Source of the DNA: Verrucomicrobiales bacterium
GTDB lineage: Bacteria; Verrucomicrobiota; Verrucomicrobiia; Limisphaerales; JAFMIX01
Length of the DNA stretch: 8,961 nt
Assembly (NCBI GenBank): GCA_017853785.1
Contig: JAFMIX010000072.1
Location: 1 to 8,961 of the forward strand
Direction: 5' to 3'
Notes under the pieces: model-generated
The model's input: only the letters and a program-made list of their open reading frames with translations
Database searches by the model: none
What the model was told of the DNA's origin: nothing
Shown: positions 1-5,858 of the stretch, piece after piece
Layout: every line of letters starts with the position of its first letter
How positions within the stretch are numbered: position 1 is the first letter of the stretch
Made by a program: the position numbers and the translations under genes

Positions 1-389
1 GGGTCGGTAGGCGAACCAGTGAAGAGACTGCTCTCCACCAAGGCTGTTTCCGGTCGGAGCAACCCACCTTGCACATAGTTCGGTGGCGTGATTTCCAACA
101 GGAGCGGTTTATCCCCTTTGACGAGACGATTTCTGCGTAGGAACTGAGTCGTTGGATTGCTGGCTATGCGCTCAATAATCTCGTTGCAGAGCCGCAATCG
201 CGTTTGTGGATCATCCTCAAGCCGTAGGGCTTTTTCCAAAATTCTTGCAAGAAAAGCAGCGTAACGAGCCGGCTCTTCCTCTGGGTCGATTTTTCCGAAC
301 ACCGAGCGCAACTCCGGGTGGCGCTGCAAGATGGACTGCAGTTCTTCGTCAAGCAGCGCTTCGTAGATGCCTTGCGGGAGACTTGCCAC
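1..389 (-). CDS. N-terminal part of a probable DEAD/DEAH helicase with PLD-like and DUF3427 domains (cut by left edge)
   Basis: The minus strand from 389 to the left edge is open for 129 codons. The protein begins MASLPQGIYEALLDEEL. The GTG at 389-387 is the only usual start, because an in-frame TAA lies three codons upstream. The first half looks helical and charged (residues 10-80). It is followed by RPETAL (112-117) and SSLFTG (120-125). From memory of the family, an opening of the form SLPxGxYexLL followed about 100 residues later by RPET-LSESSLFTG is typical of large proteins with an N-terminal phospholipase-D-like nuclease domain, an SF2 helicase core and a C-terminal DUF3427. None of those catalytic domains falls inside the window, so the assignment rests on the N-terminal segment only. 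No Shine-Dalgarno is visible; the start follows an AT-rich stretch (ACAATAATTTTGT). GC is about 53% over positions 1-300, below the neighbouring operon. It may be a DNA-processing or defence gene unrelated to the polysaccharide genes. Confidence 0.72.
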   Translation of the reverse strand, partial: MASLPQGIYEALLDEELQSILQRHPELRSVFGKIDPEEEPARYAAFLARILEKALRLEDDPQTRLRLCNEIIERIASNPTTQFLRRNRLVKGDKPLLLEITPPNYVQGGLLRPETALVESSLFTGSPTD

Positions 390-661
390 ACAAAATTATT
401 GTCAGAGCTTGGTAAAATTCTCCAGGAAGAACGGTGGACGCGAGCTTCGACCTTTCTGCCCGGAATTGCGGAAATTCAAACCCGTGCCGTTCCTTGAAAC
501 CGACGAGGAATGTGCCTTCGCGCGGTTCAGTGCGGTAAGACGGCGCAGCTTAGCGAAGCTCGGATGGACCAGTTCCACGAGTCCCTTACTTATTCCTGCG
601 GCCAAATTGGGGACTCGCAGCGTTCGTCCCTCCGATGGGTTGAGCCGCCCGCCCCCGCAAC
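390..661. other. Intergenic stretch without a convincing gene
   Basis: These 272 bases separate the polysaccharide operon terminator from the helicase-like gene. Short open frames exist on both strands (for example 605-402 minus, 67 codons), but their products are Ser/Arg/Asn-rich without recognisable motifs, and I do not support them as genes. The stretch holds a small perfect hairpin (AGCTT-AGCG-AAGCT, 547-560) and a 9-base inverted pair, CGAGCTTCG at 441-449 and CGAAGCTCG at 554-562. The promoter of the helicase-like gene should lie at the low end of this stretch, but I see no convincing -35/-10 pair. Confidence 0.5.
547..560. repeat. Short perfect inverted repeat (5-bp stem, 4-base loop)
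   Basis: AGCTT (547-551) pairs with AAGCT (556-560) around the loop AGCG. There is no T-run on either side, so it is not a terminator. It could be part of a small dispersed repeat, but with this stem length chance is also a fair explanation. Confidence 0.3.
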
Positions 662-692
662 AAAAAAGGCCGGCTCGCGAGGAGTCGGCCTT
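662..692 (-). terminator. Rho-independent terminator of the polysaccharide operon
   Basis: Read on the minus strand, AAGGCCG is followed by an A, then CTC, the loop CTCGC, GAG, a C and CGGCCTT, running into six T residues (complement of 667-662). This gives a 7-bp GC-rich stem, one A-C mismatch, three more pairs and a 5-base loop. It starts about 30 bases beyond the stop codon of the export lipoprotein gene, the usual place for an operon end. The hairpin can also form on the plus strand, but no T-run follows it there. Confidence 0.85.
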
Positions 693-722
693 GAAAGGTC
701 GGGGCGTAACTATTACCGCCGC

Positions 723-1382
723 TCAGAACCAGGTGAACCGTTCCGGCACAAACACGATGTCGGAGGGCTTCAGGTAGAAAGGCTGGCTCTTTACTCCGCG
801 CAACACATCGCGGAGGTTCAGGCGGTATTGCTTGGTGTGGTCGCCTTCCTGCCGGACGACCGTCACGGCCTTGAGGTCGGCCGTGGTGTGGTTCACCCCG
901 CCGGCTTCCATGATGGCTTCCAGCGCGGAGATGGGGCGGTTGGAGGTGATCTTGCCGGGGTGCAGCACCGCGCCGGTGACATACACGGGGAACGCCGCCG
1001 AGACAACGGTGACGGTGACTTCCTTGGAGACGAGCTGCGTGGCGTATTGCTTGATCAATTCCTTCTCGATCTCGGCCGCGGTCATCCCGGCGACCTTCAA
1101 TTCGCCGAGCAACGGCAGGGCGATCTTGCCATCGCGCTGGATCTGCTGGGTGGTGTTCAGGTTGGCCGCGCCGGGGAAGCTGATGCTCAACACATCGCCC
1201 TCGCGCAGGCTGAGGACGTTGGTGGCGCTGCCAGTGTCGCCGTTCCAAACAGTGGCGGCGGTGGGCAGTTGCGTCTGGCAACCGGTGACGGCCGCGGCAA
1301 GGGCCAGGGCCGCCAGCGCCGGGCGCAGGATGCGGTGGAAAAGTTCGCGGCAGCTCGGGATGGGGCGGGGGCTGGTTTTCAT
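723..1382 (-). CDS. Wza-like polysaccharide biosynthesis/export lipoprotein
   Basis: A 219-residue outer-membrane polysaccharide export protein, expected to form or gate the periplasm-to-outside channel for the polymer. The N-terminus has a basic region and a hydrophobic stretch (about 21-32) ending in the lipobox VTGC, with lipidated Cys35. A Poly_export domain spans about 57-127 (EGDVLSISFPGAANLNT, QRDGKIALPLLGELKVAGMT, and a VTVTVVS strand). One SLBB-type domain follows at about 131-185 (FPVYVTGAVLHPGKI), and the protein ends soon after DIVFVPE (209-214). It is much shorter than E. coli Wza (about 380 residues), with a single clear SLBB and no long C-terminal transmembrane helix; short forms like this are common in exosortase- and Eps-type loci. 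The ATG at 1382 is chosen over an in-frame ATG at 1496 because AAGGAG sits 7 bases before it and the signal sequence follows directly; the upstream ATG lies inside the preceding gene. It is the last gene before the terminator. Confidence 0.93.
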   Translation of the reverse strand: MKTSPRPIPSCRELFHRILRPALAALALAAAVTGCQTQLPTAATVWNGDTGSATNVLSLREGDVLSISFPGAANLNTTQQIQRDGKIALPLLGELKVAGMTAAEIEKELIKQYATQLVSKEVTVTVVSAAFPVYVTGAVLHPGKITSNRPISALEAIMEAGGVNHTTADLKAVTVVRQEGDHTKQYRLNLRDVLRGVKSQPFYLKPSDIVFVPERFTWF

Positions 1383-1389
1383 GTTCGGT

Positions 1390-1395
1390 CTCCTT
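1390..1395 (-). promoter_or_regulatory. Ribosome binding site fixing the export lipoprotein start
   Basis: AAGGAG on the minus strand, 7 bases upstream of the ATG at 1382-1380. It is the strongest Shine-Dalgarno in the window and decides for this start rather than the in-frame ATG 114 bases upstream. Confidence 0.85.
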
Positions 1396-1443
1396 GGTGT
1401 TGGTTGATTGGTTTGGACTCGGGCGCGGAAAAATCGGGCGGGA

Positions 1444-2742
1444 CTAGAACCGGTAGCCCACTTCCACGCCCACCTGCGTGGTGCGGTAGCCGGCAAAAGC
1501 GGCGGGCGTGGAGGAGTTCTCGCTCCACTGGCAGAACACGGCCACGTTCGCGCGCTTCAGCAACGCGCAGCTCAGGCGCGCGGTCAGGGCGTAGTATTCA
1601 TCCTCACGGTTGCTCGCGCCCGCGCCGGCCGCGCTGTAGGTGACCTCGTGATATTCGCCGCCGAGGTCGAGGTAGAGATGCCCCAGCAACCGCTGGTTCA
1701 CGCGCGCGGCGATAGTGGTGCTCTCCGCCGTCTGATTCTGGGAACTGCCAGTGAAGGTGAGCGCGGGCGTGACGATGTGGTCCACGTTCAGCGAGAGCCG
1801 GGTGTGGGCGAATGGCTGATACTGGATCGTCGCGCCGGCGACCGGGCTGATGAGGTCTGCGCCGCCGCCGGAAAGGAATTGCCGGTCCTCGAGTCCGCCG
1901 TGAAGCTGGAGGCTGACCTTGTCCGTGAAGCGCCAATGCAGCCGCGCCTGAAGCTGTTCGTAGGTCATGTCCGCGCCTGTATCCACATCCACATAACCGA
2001 AGCCCGCGCCGACGCCGACTTCGAGGTCGGGTTGGATCTGGTAGCTGAACCAGTCCAGGGTGGACCATTCGCGGAAGCCGTTCACATCGCTCGAGATCAG
2101 GAACCGCTGGCTCGCGGCGAGGTCCAGGGAGCACTTGCTGTTGAACCGATACGAGGCGTTCAGTTCGGTCACATAATTTTCCTGTTCCGTCGGGCCGCCC
2201 GTCTCGATCAACGGCGTGGCAGTCAGCGCGAAACTTTGGCGCAGGCCCAGAGTCCAATCCCCATAGACCGTGCCGCCGCTGAGGATGGCTGTGTGCTCCA
2301 GCGTGTCCTGCAACTCGTCGTTGGCATACACCCGCCAGGTGGGCGTGTAATCCAGCGTCCAATGCCGCCCCAGCTCGAACAACATCCCCGGCGAAATCTC
2401 CTGGATCGTGGTGCTCACCTGATTCGTGCCGCCTGTAGGAATGCCGTCGCCCGCCGTGAACCGATAGAACACGTGCGGCCGGAACACCACCGGCCCCGCG
2501 AAGAACGGCGAGGCCAGCGTCGGCGCGGACGCGCCGGACGGCGAGAAAATCATGCCGTTGGTCGCGAACGGCTGGAGCACCGCCGGGGTGAGCGTCCGCT
2601 CGGGCGGCGGCAGCAGCACGCTCTGCGCGGCGGCATTGCGCCCACCGCATAAAGCGACCCCCGCCAGGAGCAGCGCCCCCACCGGTTTTGTCAGCGCCGC
2701 TGCGGACCGCCGGAGCGGCGTATTTGGTTCTGAATGTTCCAT
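1444..2742 (-). CDS. Outer-membrane beta-barrel protein of the polysaccharide locus
   Basis: A 432-residue exported protein. A signal peptide is visible: arginines at 11-12, hydrophobic core about 21-32 (VGALLLAGVALC), and a probable cleavage near NAAAQS (residues 36-41). After a Pro-rich linker, the rest alternates hydrophobic and polar residues with many aromatic and Gly positions, as in transmembrane beta-strands (for example LDYTPTWRVYAND, LGLRQSFALT, LDLAASQRFLIS). It ends in VGVEVGYRF, a C-terminal aromatic typical of Bam-dependent barrels. It resembles the putative beta-barrel porins (BBP2-like) that often sit beside Wza-type proteins in polysaccharide loci of Verrucomicrobia and Proteobacteria; the exact family is not proven here. 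It starts 19 bases after the reductase-like gene and ends 61 bases before the export lipoprotein, suggesting the two form the outer-membrane export stage. The ATG has no clear Shine-Dalgarno; it follows CAAATTTT. Confidence 0.85.
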   Translation of the reverse strand: MEHSEPNTPLRRSAAALTKPVGALLLAGVALCGGRNAAAQSVLLPPPERTLTPAVLQPFATNGMIFSPSGASAPTLASPFFAGPVVFRPHVFYRFTAGDGIPTGGTNQVSTTIQEISPGMLFELGRHWTLDYTPTWRVYANDELQDTLEHTAILSGGTVYGDWTLGLRQSFALTATPLIETGGPTEQENYVTELNASYRFNSKCSLDLAASQRFLISSDVNGFREWSTLDWFSYQIQPDLEVGVGAGFGYVDVDTGADMTYEQLQARLHWRFTDKVSLQLHGGLEDRQFLSGGGADLISPVAGATIQYQPFAHTRLSLNVDHIVTPALTFTGSSQNQTAESTTIAARVNQRLLGHLYLDLGGEYHEVTYSAAGAGASNREDEYYALTARLSCALLKRANVAVFCQWSENSSTPAAFAGYRTTQVGVEVGYRF

Positions 2743-2761
2743 AAAATTTGTCCGCAGGGTT

Positions 2762-3712
2762 TCAGGCTACCGCCAGCGCGGGCGTTCCCCGCCAGCGCTC
2801 CAACGTCTCGGCGAGCGCCTCTGCCACGGGGCGGAGTTCGCCGCCCGCCGCCCGCAGCTTGGCGGCATCCAGCAAAGAGTGAGACCGAACGGCTTTGCCC
2901 GCGCAATGATAAAATTCGGCGCCGCGATTCCAGCACGCCGCCGGCACGACCGGCGCGGCCATCCGCCCGCACCGCCCGGCCAGTTCTTCCAAAACGACCG
3001 CGCCGGGATTCACGATGTTGTAAGTGCCGGCCGCCGCCTGCCGCTCCCAAAGGTTGAGGCAGGCGCGGACAAAATCGCCCACATGCGTCAGCGAAGCGAT
3101 GCCGGCGGCGGGCGGTTGCGCGAGGGCGTTGCCGGCTTCGGGCCGGTCATCGAACGGAATCCCGGGCCGCCAGACATACGCGCGGGTCTGACCCCGGATG
3201 ACTTCCTCCGCCAACGCCTTCGTGCCGCTGAAAAAATTGTGCGCCGCGTCGCGGAACGTGAAATTCGGCGCGTCCCATTCCGTGAAGCCAAAGAAACATT
3301 CCGGCCGCGCGGCAAAAAGTTCGCGCAGTTCCAGGCGGCTCAGGTCGCGCTCGATGCGGATGCGCCCGTCGGCGATCACCTTGGCTCCGGCATAGATCGC
3401 GCCCGCCGAGACGTGCCCCCAAGCCGTGTTGGTCATCAGCGCGACCCGGGCGATGGTCTGCGGCAAAATCACGTTGGCCGCCAGATATTCCGCGCGCGCC
3501 GCCGCCGCAAGGTCGGTGTTGCCGCTTCCGTTCCAGCCCGCCGCGTTGATGATGAATTCGGGCCGGCGGCGGCGCACGAAATCGAACAGCACCTCGAACC
3601 GCGTGTAATCCAGCGCCCGGCGCGACAGCGGAATGAAATCATAGCCCCGCCAGCGCAGCTCCGCCCCAAAGGCACGGCCAAAATAACCGCTCGCTCCCAA
3701 TAACAGGATCAT
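2762..3712 (-). CDS. RmlD-like NAD(P)-dependent sugar-nucleotide reductase/epimerase, active site altered
   Basis: A 316-residue extended short-chain dehydrogenase-like protein, probably acting on a nucleotide-linked 4-keto sugar in the cytoplasm. The Rossmann nucleotide-binding motif GASGYFG occupies residues 6-12, straight after the start, which supports the ATG at 3712 (an in-frame stop lies upstream with no other start between). NAAG (56-59) fits the cofactor pocket. The segment TEWDAPNF (144-151), then NFFSGTKALAEE (159-170) and WRPGIPFDD (181-189), matches the RmlD / plant NRS-ER group, where YSxTKxxxEE carries the catalytic YxxxK. Here the Tyr position is Phe161 while Lys165 is kept, and the preceding Ser/Thr site reads HVSAGAIY (100-107) with Ala103 where RmlD has Thr. 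The fold is clear; the enzymatic activity is doubtful. It lies 94 bases after the flippase and 19 before the barrel gene. A substrate cannot be named from the sequence. Confidence 0.82.
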   Translation of the reverse strand: MILLLGASGYFGRAFGAELRWRGYDFIPLSRRALDYTRFEVLFDFVRRRRPEFIINAAGWNGSGNTDLAAAARAEYLAANVILPQTIARVALMTNTAWGHVSAGAIYAGAKVIADGRIRIERDLSRLELRELFAARPECFFGFTEWDAPNFTFRDAAHNFFSGTKALAEEVIRGQTRAYVWRPGIPFDDRPEAGNALAQPPAAGIASLTHVGDFVRACLNLWERQAAAGTYNIVNPGAVVLEELAGRCGRMAAPVVPAACWNRGAEFYHCAGKAVRSHSLLDAAKLRAAGGELRPVAEALAETLERWRGTPALAVA

Positions 3713-3806
3713 ACGAAGTTGGGCGATCTGGAGGTGGGCGCGATCCGCTTCACCCCAAGGACTGAAAAATCAGGAGAATGATTTCCGTTGCAGCTTTGAT
3801 GGCCGT

Positions 3807-5369
3807 TTAGCTGTCCGTCTTGGCCGCCGCGAACCCGAGTCGCTTCAGGATTTTCTGCACTGTGGAAGGGAGTTTGCCCTGCGGAATCAGACTCCCGAGC
3901 GTTCGCAGCGCGTGGACCGCGAGGAACACCGTCGCCACCCCGCCCAGAATCATCGCTGCTGTCGCCGGCAACAGATACGGCCCCACAAACACGCCGGCGA
4001 CCAACGGCACGAACAACCGCGCCAACCTGCCGTTCGCCGCCGACCAGCGGAAGCCGTAAAGCCGGTTCACGATCAGATAAATCCCGACGAAATACACCGC
4101 ATACAACCCGAAGAATGCGATCCCCGTCCCGGTCAACCCAAACCACCGCACCCCGCCCCACACCAAGCCCACCTGGATCAGGCTGCTCGCCACTTCGGTC
4201 CAGAAGAACAGCTTCCCCGCGCCCTTGGCCACGAGGATGAAACCCATCGGCCAGCAGGCCACACGCAGCAGCATCCCCAGCGACATCCACCGCAGCACCT
4301 CCACCGCTGGCGCGAACTCTGCCGTGTAAAAAATCGCGATCACCCACGATGCCAACGTGAGCGTGGCCACCACCCCGGCCCCGGCCAGCAGCAGCCCCAC
4401 CTCCACCTGTTCGTTGACCAGCCGGCTGCACTCCGCGTTGTCCGCCGCCACCGCCGTCAACCGGGGGTAAAAATCCGCGCCCATCGCCTGCACGATGAAG
4501 GCGATGAAAAACCCGCTCAACGCCCACGCCGCCTGATAATGCCCCGCGGCCGCCACACCCAACTGGTGACATAGGATGATGCGGATGAGATACGCCATAC
4601 CCATGCTCATCAGCGTCGTGGACATGAACACCAGCCCCAGCTGCAGCAGCGCTTTCGTTTCCTGACTGAATTCCTGCAAAGTCAGCGGCGTGCGGTCCAC
4701 CTTGATCTTCCGCGCATACCACCACGAAGCCAGACTCCCCAGCGCCGCCACGCACACCAACGCCGGCACCACGCCCTGTTCCGCCGCGCCGTGGCGGTAA
4801 TAAATATAAACGATCCCGATGCTGCACACCGTGCCCGAGATCGCCCCCAGCACACTGATGCGCGCCATGTCCCCGATGCGCCGCATCCCTTGCAACAACG
4901 CGCCTTGACCCGCCGCGACATCCATGAAAAACACCACCAACCCCACCAGCGCCACCCACGGCGCGTGCTGTTCATCGCCGAACGTGAGCCGCGCCACGGG
5001 CCCGCTGAAGGCCGCCAGCAAAATCCCGCCCAACGCGCCCGAGAACACCGCCACGCGCCGCAACGTGGTCACCGTCCGGGCCACGCGCCGCATGTCGCCG
5101 CTGCCGACCGCCTCGGCGATCTGCCGCACGCCGCTGTTGTTGATGCCCAATCCCGCCATACTCCGCACCACGTCCGCGATGGAGGTGTAAAGCCCGAGCA
5201 ACCCGACCCCCGATGGCCCCAGCAGCAACGCCAACACTTTCATCCGCACGACGCTGAACCCGACGTTGAACAGCGACGACCCGCCGATGATCACCGACGA
5301 CTTCAGGATTTGCCCGTGGCTCCGCTCACTGGCGGGGCCGGGAGCAGCAGGTTGTTGGGAATCAGCCAT
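3807..5369 (-). CDS. wzx: Wzx-type lipid-linked oligosaccharide flippase
   Basis: A 520-residue integral membrane protein of the polysaccharide transporter (PST/MOP) superfamily, expected to flip the undecaprenyl-linked repeat unit from the cytoplasmic to the periplasmic face. After a polar N-terminal tail of about 20 residues, hydrophobic segments recur along the whole length (for example 24-50, 107-122, 138-152, 171-190, 199-215, 243-267, 279-295, 325-348, 363-380, 392-408, 415-434, 451-488), consistent with about 12-14 helices. The first helix pair carries the usual pattern RMKVLALLLGPSGVGLLGLY (42-61). The length is slightly above the usual 400-500, and a basic tail follows the last helix (KILKRLGFAAAK). 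It follows the ketoisomerase gene by 64 bases. A Wzx implies a Wzy-dependent pathway, so a polymerase and glycosyltransferases should lie outside the window. The family is clear; the substrate is not. Confidence 0.92.
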   Translation of the reverse strand: MADSQQPAAPGPASERSHGQILKSSVIIGGSSLFNVGFSVVRMKVLALLLGPSGVGLLGLYTSIADVVRSMAGLGINNSGVRQIAEAVGSGDMRRVARTVTTLRRVAVFSGALGGILLAAFSGPVARLTFGDEQHAPWVALVGLVVFFMDVAAGQGALLQGMRRIGDMARISVLGAISGTVCSIGIVYIYYRHGAAEQGVVPALVCVAALGSLASWWYARKIKVDRTPLTLQEFSQETKALLQLGLVFMSTTLMSMGMAYLIRIILCHQLGVAAAGHYQAAWALSGFFIAFIVQAMGADFYPRLTAVAADNAECSRLVNEQVEVGLLLAGAGVVATLTLASWVIAIFYTAEFAPAVEVLRWMSLGMLLRVACWPMGFILVAKGAGKLFFWTEVASSLIQVGLVWGGVRWFGLTGTGIAFFGLYAVYFVGIYLIVNRLYGFRWSAANGRLARLFVPLVAGVFVGPYLLPATAAMILGGVATVFLAVHALRTLGSLIPQGKLPSTVQKILKRLGFAAAKTDS

Positions 5370-5433
5370 CGGTTATGGGATCAACCACGAACTCAGTTTC
5401 TTGATTCGGGTTTGTTCGCGATATAAATCGTTG

Positions 5434-5838
5434 TCAGCGGAGTGCCTTCAAGAATTCCTGGTAGTCGCGGTAGTAATCCGCCTCGTCGTAAAAGTTCGAG
5501 GCCAGCACCATGCAGACCGAACCGGAGGAAAAGTTGTCCAGCTCGCGCCAGATCATCGGGCACACATACAGCCCGTAATAAGACCGGTTCAGATGAAACC
5601 GCTGCTTCTGCTTGCCGTCGTCGATGACCACGTCGAAGCTGCCCGCCATGGCGATGATGAGTTGGTGCAGCCCTTTGTGCGCATGGCCGCCCCGCTCACT
5701 GCCGCCGGGAACGTCATACAGATAATAGACGCGCCGGATGTCGAACGGCACATGGCGGCCGCCCTCGACAAACGTCAGGTTGCCGCGCGGCTCGTGGATT
5801 TTGGGGAGGTTGATGATTTTGCAATCGGCGAGAGGCAT
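5434..5838 (-). CDS. fdtA: FdtA/QdtA-family TDP-4-oxo-6-deoxyglucose 3,4-ketoisomerase
   Basis: A 134-residue single-domain cupin, the normal length for stand-alone ketoisomerases. These enzymes convert dTDP-4-oxo-6-deoxy-D-glucose to the 3-oxo isomer, which a PLP aminotransferase (FdtB/QdtB) then turns into a 3-amino-3,6-dideoxy sugar. Family signatures are all present: an early RGNLTFVEGG (18-27), PFDIRRVYYLYDVPGG (31-46), the paired-histidine motif GGHAHKGLHQ (50-59) on the cupin core, then GSFDVVIDDG (66-75), and an aromatic-rich C-terminus. Sequence alone does not separate FdtA (galacto) from QdtA (gluco) products, so the symbol is provisional. AGGAA lies 5 bases before the ATG. It begins 20 bases after the NAD synthase-like gene. 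The partner aminotransferase is not in the window. Confidence 0.88.
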   Translation of the reverse strand: MPLADCKIINLPKIHEPRGNLTFVEGGRHVPFDIRRVYYLYDVPGGSERGGHAHKGLHQLIIAMAGSFDVVIDDGKQKQRFHLNRSYYGLYVCPMIWRELDNFSSGSVCMVLASNFYDEADYYRDYQEFLKALR

Positions 5839-5858
5839 GGAAGTTCCTGGGTTGGGGG

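Noticed and set aside
164..391. Minus-strand 75-codon frame beginning MWQVSRK
   Set aside because: Ser/Arg/Lys/Cys-rich without motifs. It is the +1 shadow of the frame starting with GTG at 389, which gives a family-like N-terminus and stays open to the edge.
402..605. Minus-strand 67-codon frame as a small protein
   Set aside because: No Shine-Dalgarno, no motif and low-complexity Ser/Arg/Asn composition. I cannot exclude a tiny gene, but nothing supports one.
723..1496. Longer form of the export lipoprotein starting at 1496
   Set aside because: The start lies inside the barrel gene and adds 38 residues before the signal sequence; AAGGAG precedes the ATG at 1382.
510..1643. Plus-strand open frame of 377 codons
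   Set aside because: It runs across the terminator and opposite the export lipoprotein gene; composition is Gly/Arg-rich without motifs. Antisense shadow.
1408..2652. Long plus-strand open frame opposite the beta-barrel gene (414 codons)
   Set aside because: It is rich in Arg, Gly, Ala and His with no domain pattern, typical of an antisense frame in GC-rich DNA. The minus-strand frame has a signal peptide, beta-strands and a terminal Phe.
2647..2742. Lipoprotein signal (Cys32) at the start of the barrel protein
   Set aside because: The residue before Cys is Leu, which does not fit a lipobox. The AAAQ signal-peptidase I site and barrel end fit better.
2552..3703. Plus-strand open frame of 383 codons
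   Set aside because: It spans two minus-strand genes with clear motifs (a Rossmann GASGYFG and a signal peptide) and shows none itself.
3709..4959. Minus-strand frame of 416 codons inside the flippase region
   Set aside because: It is Gly/Arg/Val-rich and shifted relative to the flippase frame, which has the clear hydrophobic helix pattern and family motifs.
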